Below the pieces are notes generated by a model, which was given only the letters and a program-made list of their open reading frames with translations, made no database searches and had not been told where the DNA came from. The position numbers and the translations under genes were made by a program. Shown here one piece after another: positions 28,615-38,349 of a stretch of DNA of 42,074 nucleotides. The first letter of the stretch is position 1, and each line of letters opens with the position of its first letter. The stretch is from Pseudomonadota bacterium (GTDB lineage: Bacteria; Pseudomonadota; Gammaproteobacteria; Burkholderiales; Ga0077523): the NCBI GenBank assembly GCA_963205165.1, contig CAUJJX010000106.1, forward strand, positions 1-42,074, written 5' to 3'.

Positions 28615-28639
28615 GACACGACACGACACGACACGACAT
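28615..28639 (+). repeat. Pentanucleotide repeat (GACAC)4-GACAT abutting the ynfA start
   Basis: Four GACAC units (28615-28634) are followed by GACAT, whose AT begins the start codon at 28638. No ribosome-binding site is visible between the repeat and the ATG. Slippage would change spacing to upstream signals by 5 bp. Confidence 0.75.
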
Positions 28640-28970
28640 GATCATCGTAAAGACACTGCTGCTGTTCGTCCTGACCGCGATCGCCGAGATCCTGGGTTGC
28701 TACCTCCCCTATCTGTGGTTGAAGAAGGGCGCATCGACTTGGTTGCTGGTGCCCGCGACCGCCAGTCTCGCGGCATTCGTGTGGCTGCTCACCCTGCACC
28801 CCACAGCGGCCGGACGGGTGTACGCTGCATATGGCGGCGTCTACGTCGCCACGGCAATCGCCTGGCTGTGGCTGGTCGATGGCAACCAACCGACCACCTG
28901 GGACCTGGTCGGCGCAGCGGTAGCACTCGTGGGCATGACGATCATCATCTTGGGTGGGCACCAAGCCTGA
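28638..28970 (+). CDS. ynfA: YnfA/UPF0060-family small membrane protein
   Basis: The 110-residue product has four hydrophobic segments and the family signatures [52 protein letters not shown] and a closing hydrophobic helix. YnfA proteins belong to the small-multidrug-resistance superfamily, and transport function is only partly supported. The start at 28638 fits the family N-terminus (MIIVKTLL); the frame stays open upstream to 28563 through the GACAC repeat. It follows the RND pump by 222 nt on the same strand and is often found in metal-resistance islands. Confidence 0.9.
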   Translation: MIIVKTLLLFVLTAIAEILGCYLPYLWLKKGASTWLLVPATASLAAFVWLLTLHPTAAGRVYAAYGGVYVATAIAWLWLVDGNQPTTWDLVGAAVALVGMTIIILGGHQA

Positions 28971-29352
28971 CCAGGCCATGAGGCCATGCTGATGATCTGC
29001 ACAGGTCGAACCAGAGGTGAGCCGCTCCGCTGGACCAGTCCTCGTCCACGATGCCATGAAGATGAATGCTCGAGCGCGGTCCCACCAGCCCGTTGACGCC
29101 GAGATCATGATGGCTCGGGTCGTGAGAGTGAAGAGACCGACAGCGTGGTAGCAAGATGCCGATCCTGAAGATCGAAATCCACCGGGGCATTCAAACCGGA
29201 AGGACGGTCCGACGCCGTAGATTGCCGACCGTGCTTCTGCAGCATGCCGTGCCCCGTGGTTGACCATCCGATCTGGATCAGAATTGTGCGAGCAACGTGG
29301 GGGTCAGTTCCGGGCGAGCGTCAGCACATTGACGTTTCTGTGGATCAACAGG
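28971..29352. other. Gene-free stretch between ynfA and a small membrane protein
   Basis: No gene is supported. A minus-strand frame at 28945-29190 contains HSHDPSHHDLGVNGLVGP, but the flanking sequence has no domain or ribosome-binding site. It may be a relic of a metal-related gene. No repeat or clear promoter was seen; one GGGTCAG motif occurs at 29301. Confidence 0.5.
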
Positions 29353-29823
29353 TCAGCGGTGGCTCGAAGCGCCGCGTTGCAGCCGGCGATGCAACCAAAG
29401 CGTCACCGCAGGCAGCAGCAACCATTGCAGAATGGGCAAGAGGCCGATTCCCGCGACCACTGGCATCGTCGATGCGTACGCCCAGTGCTTCGCCACGTAC
29501 ACGTTGCGATACTCGCTCCAGACCGTGTAAGTGAGCCCGATTGCTGTGACGAGCCCCAAGCCGCGCAACGGGGCGACACGCGGCCAGTCGGTCGAACGAA
29601 CGATCGCTGCCGTCGTCAGGAACGTTGTCGCGGCGATGAGTCCGTCGCCGACTGTGCAGTGCGCCACCGCATACGCGAGGCTGGCCCGTGTCCCGGCAAC
29701 CCAGATCGAGTAGAGCGGCAGTTGCACCACCTCCCACAGGAGATTGGGTCCCAGCGCAAGCACACCCCAGCCGAGAGATCGGCGAAGCACGTTGCGCAAC
29801 TGGGCCCACCAACGATCGAGCAT
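29353..29823 (-). CDS. Small integral membrane protein of the copper cluster, unknown function
   Basis: A 156-residue product with about four hydrophobic segments: LGWGVLALGPNLLWEVVQLPLY, GDGLIAATTFLTTAAIV, GLVTAIGLTYTVW and PVVAGIGLLPILQWLLLPAVTLW. Polar His/Tyr-bearing loops include SEYRNVYVAKHWAYAS. It sits 51 nt after cusF on the same strand and is probably the last gene of the cus operon. No family is named here. A TTG codon at 29826 directly before the ATG is an alternative start; neither has a strong ribosome-binding site. Confidence 0.7.
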   Translation of the reverse strand: MLDRWWAQLRNVLRRSLGWGVLALGPNLLWEVVQLPLYSIWVAGTRASLAYAVAHCTVGDGLIAATTFLTTAAIVRSTDWPRVAPLRGLGLVTAIGLTYTVWSEYRNVYVAKHWAYASTMPVVAGIGLLPILQWLLLPAVTLWLHRRLQRGASSHR

Positions 29824-29874
29824 CAATTGTCCGGGTGTGGTCGCTGATCGAATCGGGATGCCGGCGAGTTCAAC

Positions 29875-30189
29875 CTACCGTACGGATTGCATCCGGACAA
29901 TGGTGAGTTGACCCTTCACCTTGTCGATCGACACCCGGACCGCGTCCCCTGCCTTCACGGCGTCGAGCATCGTCGGATCAGCGACTCGGAACGCCATGGT
30001 CATGCCCGGCATGTCGAGATTCGGGATGTCCTCGTGACGCAATGCAATCCGACCACTGGCGATGTCGACCTTTGTCACCTGGGCCTTGACCCAGGGCAAC
30101 TCGGTCTGCTGAGCGGATGCCGTCACTGCGCCGGGAATGACGGTGAAGGTGGCGAGTCCGAGGGCAACGGCGAGAATGATCGATTTCAT
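29875..30189 (-). CDS. cusF: CusF-type periplasmic Cu/Ag-binding protein
   Basis: The 104-residue product has a signal peptide (about residues 1-25) and an OB-like CusF domain. The metal-site segment is [18 protein letters not shown]: His and the two Met of the MTM pair match E. coli CusF His36, Met47 and Met49, but the capping Trp44 position is Met here. CusF carries Cu(I)/Ag(I) to the CusCBA pump. Its ATG overlaps the cusA stop (ATGA), so it is translated with the pump genes. Confidence 0.92.
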   Translation of the reverse strand: MKSIILAVALGLATFTVIPGAVTASAQQTELPWVKAQVTKVDIASGRIALRHEDIPNLDMPGMTMAFRVADPTMLDAVKAGDAVRVSIDKVKGQLTIVRMQSVR

Positions 30190-33100
30190 GATGCCTCCTT
30201 GGTGTGTGACGGAATCGCAGGCCGCTCAGGCGCCCATGTTGGCCTCACGCCGCCACCGTCGGATCTGCGGCGATGCATCAGCAGGTACGCCGCGGGAATG
30301 ACCAGCATCGACAGCAACGGCGCCGAGATCATGCCGCCCAGCATCGGAGCGGCGATACGCTGCATGACTTCCGAACCCGCGCCCTCGCCCCGCATGATGG
30401 GGTACAGACCGGCGAGGATGACTGCGACGGTCATCGCCTTCGGACGTACACGCATCACCGCGCCCTCGTGGATCGCAGCCACGAGAGCCAGATCGTGGTC
30501 CTGATCCGGTGCGATCCGGTGGCGTGCCCACGCCGACTTCAGGTAGATGAGCATCACCACGCCGAACTCCGCGGCCACGCCGGCCAGCGCGAGAAACCCG
30601 ACCGCGGTCGCGACAGAGAACGCGTGCCCGAGGACCCAGACGAACCAGATGCCGCCGACCAGGGCGAACGGCACGGTCGCCATCAGCAGCAGTGCGTCGC
30701 TGACGCTGCGCAGCGTCACGTAGAGGAGCAGAAAGATGATGGCGAGCGTGACGGGTGCGACCAGCTTTAGCCGAGCCGCGGCGCGTTCCAGATACTCGAA
30801 TTGGCCGGACCACGACACGGAGTATCCGGCCGGCAGCGTGACTTCCCTGGCGACGGCCTTCTGCATGTCGCGGACGGCGGTGCGCAGGTCACGCCCCCGG
30901 AGATCGACGTAGACCCAACCTGACAATCGACCATTCTCACTGCGGACCATTGTGGGTCCGTCGTTCACCACGATTCTTGCAATATCGCCGAGGCGGATCC
31001 GTGCGCCCATCGGCGTCAACATCACGAGAGAACGCAATTGTTCGAGCGAGTCACGCAGCTCCCGCGGGTAGCGCACATTGATCGGGAAGCGGCTGCGGCC
31101 GAGGACCATCTCGCCAACGTTCTCGCCGCCGATCGCCGAGGTCACGAACGACTGCACGTCGTCGATGCTCAAGCCGTACCTGGCCGCAGCGCGGCGGTCG
31201 ACATCGACGTCGATGTAGCGTCCGCCGGAGAGACGCTCCGCCAGTGCGGAGGTGACTCCGGGCACCTGCTTCACGACTGATTCCACCTGCGCGCTCAGGC
31301 GGTCGATCTCCGCCAGATCCGGACCGGCGATCTTCACGCCGACCGGGCTCTTGATGCCCGTCGCCAGCATGTCGATCCGGTTGCGGATCGGCGGGACCCA
31401 GACGTTCGACAAACCCGGCATCCTCACGACGCGATCCAACTCCTCGACAAGCTTGTCCGGCGTCAGGCCCGGGCGCCACTCCGCGCGCGGGCGGAGCTGC
31501 ACCGTGGTTTCGAACATCTCCAACGGTGCCGGATCGGTGGCCGTGTCCGCACGGCCGGCCTTGCCGAACACCGACTGCACTTCTGGGACCGTCTTGATCA
31601 GACGATCGGTCTGCTGCAGCAACTCGGCCACCTTCGCGGCCGAGATGCCGGGAAGTGCCGAGGGCATGTAGAGCAGGTCGCCCTCGTCGAGCGGTGGCAT
31701 GAACTCCCCGCCTAGACGCGACAGTGGATACCAGGTCGCAGCGAGTGCCAGGGCGGCGACCACGAGTGTCGATGCGGGGAAGCGCAGCACTATCGTCAGC
31801 ACCGGTTCGTAGATGCTTACGAGCAGGCGGTTCAGCGGGTTCCGCGTTTCGCTGGGGATGCGGCCGCGTATCAGGTAACCCATCAGCACGGGCACCAGCG
31901 TCACTGACAGTCCCGCAGCCGCAGCCATGGCATAGGTCTTGGTGAAGGCGAGTGGCGAGAAGAGGCGGCCCTCCTGCGCTTCGAGCGTGAAGACCGGGAG
32001 GAACGAGAACGTGATGATCAGCAGCGAGAAGAAGAGCGCGGGACCGACCTCCTCGCTCGCGGTCGCGATGAGCGACCATCGTTCCTCGTTGCCAAGGGTG
32101 CGGCCAGGATGCGCCGCGTGGGCCGCCTCCAGATGCTTGTGCACGTTCTCGATCATCACGATGGCCGCGTCGACCATCGCCCCGATGGCGATCGCGATGC
32201 CACCTAGCGACATGATGTTCGCGTTGACGCCCTGATGCCGCATCACGATGAACGATGCGAGGACCCCGAGCGGCAGCGACACGACGACGACCAGTGCCGA
32301 GCGGACGTGCAACAGGAACAGCAGGCACACCACGCCCACGACGACGAACTCCTCCTGCAACTTGTCGCGCAGGTTGTCGATGGCGCGCTCGATGAGCCGC
32401 GATCGGTCGTACGTCGTGATGATCTCCACGCCTTCGGGCAGGCTGCTCTTCAGTTGCGCCAGCTTTGCCTGGACGGCATGGATGGTCGCCAGCGCGTCCT
32501 TGCCGGTGCGCAGCACGATCACGCCGCCAGCCACTTCGCCCTCGCCGTCGAGCTCCGCGATGCCGCGTCGCATCTCGGGGCCGACCTGGACATGGGCCAC
32601 GTCGCCGAGTAGCACCGACACGCCGCCTTCCGTCGTGCGGAGCGGAATCGTGCGGATGTCGTCGAGGTTTCTGAGATAGCCGCGGGTGCGCACCATGTAC
32701 TCGGCCTCGCCCATCTCCACCGTCGAACCTCCGGCCTCCTGATTGGCACGCTGGATCGCCGCGATGACGGCAGTGTGAGGGATGCCGTAAGCGAGCAACC
32801 GATCCGGGCGCAGCACCACCTGAAACTGCCGCACCATGCCGCCGATGCTGGCAACTTCCGCGACGTCGGGAATGGATTTCAGCTCGTACCTCAGGAACCA
32901 ATCCTGGAGGGCGCGCAGTTCCCCCAGGTCGTGGTGGCCCGTGCGGTCCACGATGGCGTATTCGTAGATCCAGCCCACTCCGGTCGCGTCGGGGCCGAGC
33001 GAGGTCTTCGCGCCCGGAGGCAAGCCCGATTGCACCTGGTTCAGGTACTCGAGCACCCGCGAGCGCGCCCAGTAGAGGTCTGTGCCTTCCTCGAACAGGA

Positions 33101-33383
33101 CGTAGACGAACGCGTCGCCGAAGAAGGAGAACCCACGGACGGTCCGGGCGCCCGGCACCGACATCATCGCGGTGGTCAGCGGGTACGTCACCTGGTTCTC
33201 TACGATCTGCGGCGCACGCCCGGGATACTGGACGCGCACGATGACCTGCACGTCCGAGAGATCGGGCAACGCATCGAGGGGTGTGTGCAGCAGTGCCCAG
33301 GTTCCCCAGCCCGCAAGGCCGATCGCCCCGAGCAGCACCAGGAGGCGATTGTCGATGGACCAGCGGATGAGCCGCGCGATCAT
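30186..33383 (-). CDS. cusA: Cu(I)/Ag(I) RND efflux permease CusA
   Basis: The 1065-residue inner-membrane pump has the RND layout and the copper-type helix-4 signature [18 protein letters not shown]. The three methionines that bind Cu/Ag in CusA are all present in their motifs: LLYMPS, PLEMFET and RIDMLATG. It uses the proton gradient to export Cu(I)/Ag(I) from the periplasm or cytoplasm through CusB and CusC. The stop overlaps the cusF start; the start overlaps the cusB stop by 4 nt, so cusBAF is a coupled block. Confidence 0.97.
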   Translation of the reverse strand: MIARLIRWSIDNRLLVLLGAIGLAGWGTWALLHTPLDALPDLSDVQVIVRVQYPGRAPQIVENQVTYPLTTAMMSVPGARTVRGFSFFGDAFVYVLFEEGTDLYWARSRVLEYLNQVQSGLPPGAKTSLGPDATGVGWIYEYAIVDRTGHHDLGELRALQDWFLRYELKSIPDVAEVASIGGMVRQFQVVLRPDRLLAYGIPHTAVIAAIQRANQEAGGSTVEMGEAEYMVRTRGYLRNLDDIRTIPLRTTEGGVSVLLGDVAHVQVGPEMRRGIAELDGEGEVAGGVIVLRTGKDALATIHAVQAKLAQLKSSLPEGVEIITTYDRSRLIERAIDNLRDKLQEEFVVVGVVCLLFLLHVRSALVVVVSLPLGVLASFIVMRHQGVNANIMSLGGIAIAIGAMVDAAIVMIENVHKHLEAAHAAHPGRTLGNEERWSLIATASEEVGPALFFSLLIITFSFLPVFTLEAQEGRLFSPLAFTKTYAMAAAAGLSVTLVPVLMGYLIRGRIPSETRNPLNRLLVSIYEPVLTIVLRFPASTLVVAALALAATWYPLSRLGGEFMPPLDEGDLLYMPSALPGISAAKVAELLQQTDRLIKTVPEVQSVFGKAGRADTATDPAPLEMFETTVQLRPRAEWRPGLTPDKLVEELDRVVRMPGLSNVWVPPIRNRIDMLATGIKSPVGVKIAGPDLAEIDRLSAQVESVVKQVPGVTSALAERLSGGRYIDVDVDRRAAARYGLSIDDVQSFVTSAIGGENVGEMVLGRSRFPINVRYPRELRDSLEQLRSLVMLTPMGARIRLGDIARIVVNDGPTMVRSENGRLSGWVYVDLRGRDLRTAVRDMQKAVAREVTLPAGYSVSWSGQFEYLERAAARLKLVAPVTLAIIFLLLYVTLRSVSDALLLMATVPFALVGGIWFVWVLGHAFSVATAVGFLALAGVAAEFGVVMLIYLKSAWARHRIAPDQDHDLALVAAIHEGAVMRVRPKAMTVAVILAGLYPIMRGEGAGSEVMQRIAAPMLGGMISAPLLSMLVIPAAYLLMHRRRSDGGGVRPTWAPERPAIPSHTKEAS

Positions 33384-34894
33384 CGCGGACCTCCGCGAGA
33401 CGACACCGCAATGCGGGCAAGGGCCATCTCGCCGTCGGTGGATTCGACCAACGTGAAGCTCACGCGATCACCGACGGACAACCCCGGCGGGATCGCCCCC
33501 TGCAACGCGTGGAACGGCATCGACATGCCCGGCCATTTCAGCGATGCGATCGGCCCGTGCGCAATGGTGACCTCATCCTTGTCGATGGCCTCGATGGTCC
33601 CTTCGCCCTCGTGACGCGCCGCCGCCCCCGTAGTCGGCGTGGATGCCGGACCCTTCGTCCGGGTGGTCAGTCGTGGCAGGGCCGATTTGAGGCTTGCCTC
33701 GGAGTCGATCAGGAACTGTCCGGAGACGACGACCTTCTGTCCCGCGTCGATGCCCTTCAGGATCTCCATTTCGTCGCCCGCCTGGTGGCCGACTTCCACC
33801 TCCACCGGACTGAAGTGACCCTCCGCGTCCTGGACGACCACCACGGTCCGCGTGCCTGTCGGTATCACCGCCTCCTGGGGAACGAGGACTCCTTGCCGCC
33901 GAGTGGTCGGTGCAAGCGTCACAGTGACGGCCATGCCCGGCGTCAGGGTCCGGTGAGGATTGGAGATCTCGATGCGTACGCGCACCGTCCGCGTGGATGT
34001 TGTGACCTGCGGAAGCACGACAACAGTCGTCGCGTCGAGTGCACGGTCGGGGGATCCCGCAGTCCTGACCCTGGCGGTCACAGGAGATGCGAGCAAGCCG
34101 GCAGCGGCCTCCGGGACCTCCGCGTAGACCCATACCCTGCCGAGATCGACGATCCGAAGCAGCGTCATGCCGGGGGAGACCATGGCCCCTTCACGTATCG
34201 ACAACTCCGAGATCACGCCGCCGGCGGGAGCCCGCAGCGTGAGTCGCGACTGGGCTCGATCCGCCGCCTCGGCAGCACGGATCACATCGTCGGGAATCGA
34301 CAGCAGCGCGAGTCGCTGACGTGCCGCGCCAACGAGCGCCGCATCGGCATTCATTCTTCGGAGCGCGAGGTACTCCTCCTGGGCCGGCACCCAGTCCGGA
34401 GCGAACAACGTGACCAAGGGCTGCCCCATCCTCACCGCGTCCAGGTTCGCGCGGACGTGAAGCGTCTCGACGAAGCCGGTCACGCGGGACTGCAGCACCC
34501 GGATCGAACGCTCGTTTTCGGCGACGGTGCCGACCAGTTCGGTGGCGTCCGACAGTTCGCCTCGTCGCGCGATCGCGGTCCGGATCCCGAGTGTGTGCGC
34601 GATGTCCGGACTCACCCTGACACTGCCGGCTGCAGTGTCGTCCGCGTAGACGGGGACGAGGTCCATGTCCATGAAGGGCGATTTGCCGGGTCGGTCGAAC
34701 TTCGTCGCTGGCTTCATCGGGTCGTGCCAGTACAGCACCTTTCGCTGCGTCGTCGACACGGTCGCGGGTGTCGACGATGCCGTTGGGGGAGCGGCTGGCA
34801 GGACATCACGATGCCCGAGGCCGTAGCCAATCGTGGCCGCCGCGGCCAACATGGCGATGGCGCCCGCGACCATCAGCAAGCGTCGGCGGCTCAT
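33380..34894 (-). CDS. cusB: Cu/Ag periplasmic adaptor CusB with fused CusF-like domain
   Basis: The 504-residue adaptor has an N-terminal membrane anchor (about 7-27) and then the CusB metal site [10 protein letters not shown]...[16 protein letters not shown] (about 52-82), which holds the three metal-binding methionines. Barrel, hairpin and lipoyl domains follow. From about residue 430 a CusF-like domain is fused ([30 protein letters not shown]) with the full His-Trp-Met-Met set. It links CusA to CusC. The start at 34894 overlaps the cusC 3' end by 4 nt. Confidence 0.95.
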   Translation of the reverse strand: MSRRRLLMVAGAIAMLAAAATIGYGLGHRDVLPAAPPTASSTPATVSTTQRKVLYWHDPMKPATKFDRPGKSPFMDMDLVPVYADDTAAGSVRVSPDIAHTLGIRTAIARRGELSDATELVGTVAENERSIRVLQSRVTGFVETLHVRANLDAVRMGQPLVTLFAPDWVPAQEEYLALRRMNADAALVGAARQRLALLSIPDDVIRAAEAADRAQSRLTLRAPAGGVISELSIREGAMVSPGMTLLRIVDLGRVWVYAEVPEAAAGLLASPVTARVRTAGSPDRALDATTVVVLPQVTTSTRTVRVRIEISNPHRTLTPGMAVTVTLAPTTRRQGVLVPQEAVIPTGTRTVVVVQDAEGHFSPVEVEVGHQAGDEMEILKGIDAGQKVVVSGQFLIDSEASLKSALPRLTTRTKGPASTPTTGAAARHEGEGTIEAIDKDEVTIAHGPIASLKWPGMSMPFHALQGAIPPGLSVGDRVSFTLVESTDGEMALARIAVSSRGGPR

Positions 34895-36237
34895 CGCGAC
34901 GCCTCCGGCCGAGCTGTCAGTGAAGGTTCCGGCGCAATGCCGAGGAAGTTCAGCCGCGCCCAGACACGGGCACGCTCGCGCCGCAGTCCCAGTACCTGCA
35001 GGCGCGCTTCGACTTCCGAGCGGCGGGCTTCGAGCGTCTGCTGCAGCGATCCCGACCCGCTCCGGTAGGCGGCAAGCGCGAGCGTCACCCGATCACGCGC
35101 ATACGGGAGCAGCCTGCTGTCGAGCGTGGCGAGGCGCTCACCGTAGCCCTGCCATTCCTCGACGAATGCCCGGAGCTCCGCGCGGTGCAGTCGTTCGAGA
35201 TCCTCGCGGCTTGCCTGAGCCCGCGCCAACGCAGCATGACTTGCGAGGATGTCGCGGTTCTGGCGCTCCGCGGCGAACATTGGCAGGGGCACGCTGACGC
35301 CGAAGGACATCATGTCACCGAAGCCCGAACCGCGTTGCTGGTAAGCCACTTCGATGGTCCAGTCCGGTATCCGCGCGCGCTCCGCGAGGCGTGCCTCCGA
35401 CGCGGCGACAGCCTCGTCCTCCCTCGCGACGGCGACTTCCGCGTGGTGGGCAAGGGCTGTCATTGCTTCCGGGTTTCCGACCGCAAGCGTATCGGTGTCG
35501 GGGAGGTCACCGACCGGGCGGACTGCGTCCTCCCCCAGCCAGCGTTCGAGCATCCGCACCGCGACACGCTCCTGCTGGCGGGACGCCGCCAGTTGGTCTT
35601 CGGCCTGGACCAATGCGACCTGCGCAGCGCGGACGTCGGACGCCGATGCCCGACCCGATCGAACCGAAGCTTCCAGTGTCTGCGTCTCGAGCAGAAGCTC
35701 CGCGCGCAAGGTGTCCAGAAGGCTCGAAGCCTGTTGTGCGTACGCCCGGTCGAGCCATGCCGACGCGACTTCGCGACGCAGGACAGCGAGCGCGGCATTG
35801 CGCACTGCCCGCTCGCGGTCGACGATCCGGTCTCCGCGCTCACGGCGCAGGCGTCGCTTCTCCGTCCCCGTGAACTCCTGCATCACGCCGATGCGTCGCA
35901 TGGTCATGAAGTCCCGGCCGAGGCTGAAGCGATCGGCGCCCGCGACGGGAAGGTTGTCCACGCCAGCACGCAGGACGGGGTCCGGGAGTTGCGCGCCAGA
36001 GACCGCACGCTCGCGGGCGCTGGCGATCGCGTGGTCCGCGGCCATGATTTGCGGTGATCGCTGCTCGGCCAGCCGCAGTGCTTCCGCGAACGGAAGCGGG
36101 GTGGAGGACAGTGCGGGGCCGAAGCCAGACATGAGAAGCATCGTGGCTGGCAGCCAGGATCTCAGGCGTGCACCGCGTGGCGGTGACGTCGGCTGCCGTT
36201 TCCGGGGGATCGCGCTGCGATCGCGATAGGTCTGCAT
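34891..36237 (-). CDS. cusC: TolC-family outer-membrane component CusC
   Basis: The 448-residue product begins at the ATG at 36237, chosen because GGAGG lies 5 nt upstream; an earlier in-frame ATG at 36255 has no such site. An N-terminal hydrophobic segment (LPATMLLMSGFGPAL) is followed by the outer-membrane efflux protein repeats (LPFAEALRLAEQRSPQIMAAD; AYRSGSGSLQQTLEARRSEVEARLQVL). No lipobox Cys is seen, unlike E. coli CusC. It is first of cusC-cusB-cusA-cusF and follows a Cys-rich secreted protein gene by 78 nt. Confidence 0.92.
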   Translation of the reverse strand: MQTYRDRSAIPRKRQPTSPPRGARLRSWLPATMLLMSGFGPALSSTPLPFAEALRLAEQRSPQIMAADHAIASARERAVSGAQLPDPVLRAGVDNLPVAGADRFSLGRDFMTMRRIGVMQEFTGTEKRRLRRERGDRIVDRERAVRNAALAVLRREVASAWLDRAYAQQASSLLDTLRAELLLETQTLEASVRSGRASASDVRAAQVALVQAEDQLAASRQQERVAVRMLERWLGEDAVRPVGDLPDTDTLAVGNPEAMTALAHHAEVAVAREDEAVAASEARLAERARIPDWTIEVAYQQRGSGFGDMMSFGVSVPLPMFAAERQNRDILASHAALARAQASREDLERLHRAELRAFVEEWQGYGERLATLDSRLLPYARDRVTLALAAYRSGSGSLQQTLEARRSEVEARLQVLGLRRERARVWARLNFLGIAPEPSLTARPEASR

Positions 36238-36315
36238 GGAATCCTCCATTGCCAAGACGTGGCAAATTGCCGATGCCCCGATCCGGATGATCGGGGGGCA
36301 CAGGGGAGGATTCGC

Positions 36316-36702
36316 CTAGATCCGCAGGCGCGGACTCAGCAGCAATGTGGGAGGCGAGGTCTGTCGTCGAAGCGGCGCAGAGGAAGGTCTGCCCGCACGG
36401 GACCCGATGACGGCGGTCCCGGTTGGAACGATGTACAGGACGGCCATGTCCGCGTGGCAGTCGAACGACGCCGATGGACTCTGGCTCGCCGCCTGGTCGT
36501 CCTGGCAGTGCTTGACGCATAGCGCCGAGCGCTCTGGCGCTTCACCTTCGCAGGGCATGCCGCGCATCTCGTCGGCCACCTCGGCGCCCTTGGGGAAGCC
36601 CGATGCCGGCAGCGTGCATGCGTACGTTGCCACCGCCAGTTGCGTGAACAACAGGCTGAGGAACAATAGGATCGACCAGAGCTTTCGGTGGGATTGCTTC
36701 AT
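36316..36702 (-). CDS. Secreted Cys-rich protein heading the cus operon
   Basis: The 128-residue product starts at 36702 with a signal peptide (MKQSHRKLWSILLFLSLLFT...) and continues YACTLPASGFP...MPCEGEAPERSALCVKHCQDD, with a later FDCHADM. The Cys spacing suggests disulfides or metal binding in the periplasm. Proteins of this shape are often seen upstream of copper-efflux genes, and CopL-like peptides are one candidate group; I cannot name the family. The frame is open 12 codons further upstream but loses the signal peptide. It is the first gene of the minus-strand copper cluster. Confidence 0.7.
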   Translation of the reverse strand: MKQSHRKLWSILLFLSLLFTQLAVATYACTLPASGFPKGAEVADEMRGMPCEGEAPERSALCVKHCQDDQAASQSPSASFDCHADMAVLYIVPTGTAVIGSRAGRPSSAPLRRQTSPPTLLLSPRLRI

Positions 36703-36717
36703 TGGCACTCGAGCAAG

Positions 36718-36729
36718 CGGCGATCGCCG
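36718..36729. promoter_or_regulatory. 12-bp palindrome upstream of the copper cluster
   Basis: CGGCGATCGCCG lies 16 nt before the start of the Cys-rich gene; a CATAAT box lies just upstream (minus strand). GC-rich palindromes are common by chance in this genome, so the operator role is weak. Confidence 0.25.
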
Positions 36730-36930
36730 GCAATCCAATTATGAGCCGACTCCCGATCCAAGGGCAGACGTGCCCTCCCATGGTCCCCGGACGACGGTCT
36801 CGGTCCCCGAGGCGACCATGCAGCCAACGTGGCCCCGCGCGCATGTGGGAACACTGGTGCTGTCCCGACCGTGCGAACGGCAGCGTCCCTGATGCCCCCG
36901 ATGACGGAGGCTGAATGGTGCTTCATGGCA

Positions 36931-37557
36931 TCACGAGAGCACGGATGACAACCTGCAAAAACAGTAGGTGAACTGCTGGGTCGAACCCGCTGGCGTTCGA
37001 TGCAGTTCGGTGAGGTGCTTCTCGAGCTGGAACGAGGGTCCGAACTGATCGTGCAAGGTGTCGGGATCGTAGCGCACCACGTCGAGCCCGCTGCACTTGG
37101 TCGGCCCTTCCGGACCGAACGTCGCCACGATGACGTGACCGCCCGGCCTGACCGCGTGGGCCACCTGTCGGACGTATGCGGCCCGCGAGGCCGCGTCGGT
37201 CAGGAAGTGGAACACCGCTCGGTCGTGCCACACATCGTAGTGGTGCCGCGGGAAGGCGAACGTCGTGACATCACCAGATAGCCAATGAACCGTATCGGCA
37301 GCAGCACCGATGCGCGCCTTCGCGAACGTCAAGGCAGTCGATGAGATATCCAGCACGGACACATTGCGGTAGCCACCCGCCAGCAGGTCGTCGACCAGCG
37401 TCGACTCGCCACCGCCCACGTCGATGATTCGCGCGTCGCGATCGCCGGCGGCATCCGTGATGAGTTGAAGCGACGTCTCCAGGTGGGGGCGATACCAACT
37501 GACCTCGGTCGGATCCTTCGTCGCGTAGACCTTTTCCCAATGCGATTGCGCGTCCAT
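36931..37557 (-). CDS. Class I SAM-dependent methyltransferase
   Basis: The 208-residue enzyme starts MDAQSHWEKVYATKDPTEVSWY, a common start of a small methyltransferase group found in metal and arsenic resistance islands. SAM motif I is IIDVGGGESTLVDDLL (about 43-58), followed by VSVLDISSTALTFAK and the HDRAVFHFL segment. The substrate is unknown; TPMT-like or thiol targets are possible. The ATG at 37557 is preceded by GGAGG at 10-nt spacing. It stands between the His/Met-rich protein gene and the copper cluster on the same strand. Confidence 0.85.
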   Translation of the reverse strand: MDAQSHWEKVYATKDPTEVSWYRPHLETSLQLITDAAGDRDARIIDVGGGESTLVDDLLAGGYRNVSVLDISSTALTFAKARIGAAADTVHWLSGDVTTFAFPRHHYDVWHDRAVFHFLTDAASRAAYVRQVAHAVRPGGHVIVATFGPEGPTKCSGLDVVRYDPDTLHDQFGPSFQLEKHLTELHRTPAGSTQQFTYCFCRLSSVLS

Positions 37558-37653
37558 GGCGCCTGTTCCTCCCTGTTGAGCCAAGCATATCCTGTTCGTG
37601 CTGCTTGTCACGGCGGGGCGAGACCCTTGCCTCGGGCCCGCCGAGGTGTCGCG

Positions 37654-38148
37654 CTACTTTGCGGATTTCGTGTCCGCATGTCCCCCGTGTTCGCCCATGC
37701 CGTGATGTCTCGTCATCATTCGCATCGTCCTGTCCATGCGCTGTTCCAGGATCTGCATCCGCATCGCGAGATCCATGGCGCCCATGCGTTGCTCCAGAAT
37801 CTGCATTCGACCCTCCAGGCCGGGTCCGCCCTCGGGCGCCATGGGCTTCATCTCCTTCATCTTCCCCATCATCTCCTTCATTGCCTTGTCGTGCTCTGCC
37901 TTCGCGGCCTGGCGTTCTTCCGGGGTCCTGGCAGCCTTCATCTTCTCGTGGAGTTCGTGCATGCGCTCCATTGGAGGTTTTGCTGTCTCACCCTCTGCGA
38001 GTCCGGTGCTGGTGTTCTCACCGTCTTCCGTGCTGCCGTGGTTGTGATCGTGCTCAGCCGTGGCGGGTTCGTCCGCGGCGTGGACGATCGGCATTGCGAA
38101 GGCGATGACGATTGCTGCGGCGATGGCGGGCAGTGGCTTGGTGAACAT
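37654..38148 (-). CDS. His/Met-rich periplasmic protein
   Basis: The 164-residue product has a signal peptide (MFTKPLPAIAAAIVIAFAMPIVHA) and an AEHDHNHG His cluster, then a charged coiled-coil rich in Met, Lys and Glu (HEKMKAARTPEERQ, KEMMGKMKEM). A repeated MQILEQRM occurs twice, followed by a Met/His-rich end (MRMMTRHHGMGEHGGHAD). The composition fits a soluble or envelope-associated Cu/Zn-binding protein, similar in style to CpxP/ZraP-like or Cop accessory proteins. GGAGG lies 7 nt before the ATG. A frameshifted MerR gene lies directly upstream in the same frame with no stop between. Confidence 0.75.
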   Translation of the reverse strand: MFTKPLPAIAAAIVIAFAMPIVHAADEPATAEHDHNHGSTEDGENTSTGLAEGETAKPPMERMHELHEKMKAARTPEERQAAKAEHDKAMKEMMGKMKEMKPMAPEGGPGLEGRMQILEQRMGAMDLAMRMQILEQRMDRTMRMMTRHHGMGEHGGHADTKSAK

Positions 38149-38180
38149 GGTGAGTCCTCCGGTCTGATGGATATGGCAAT

Positions 38181-38200
38181 GCGGTCCCGACCGGGACCGC
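38181..38200. repeat. GC-rich hairpin upstream of the His/Met-rich gene
   Basis: An 8-bp perfect stem GCGGTCCC/GGGACCGC with loop GACC lies 33 nt upstream of the start codon, in the spacer between the MerR relic and this gene. It could be an operator half-site pair or a 5' RNA hairpin; no further support. Confidence 0.35.
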
Positions 38201-38349
38201 GGATACCGGCACGAATTGCGACGGCGTGATGCAGACGCAGTCCGGGCGGATGGTGCGGCGTCGCAGGGGCGGCGATGGCGGTGCCATCGATCACGCTCCG
38301 TGCGATGCGCCGTCCCGTGCTCGCCGGTGGACGGCCCGCCCGCGTGCCG

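Noticed and set aside
28945..29190. An 81-codon minus-strand frame with a His-rich start
   Set aside because: No ribosome-binding site, no domain, and it overlaps the end of ynfA.
29301..29319. GGGTCAG motif as a partner IS end for 22250-22301
   Set aside because: Only the first seven bases and a few scattered positions match, too little to call an element end.
31051..33420. A long minus-strand frame overlapping cusA in another phase
   Set aside because: It is the out-of-frame shadow of cusA with Arg/Pro/Gly-rich composition.
37630..37646. Hairpin CCTCGG-GCCCG-CCGAGG between the methyltransferase and His/Met-rich genes as a terminator
   Set aside because: It has only a 6-bp stem, no U-run, and lies in GC-rich DNA where such stems are frequent.
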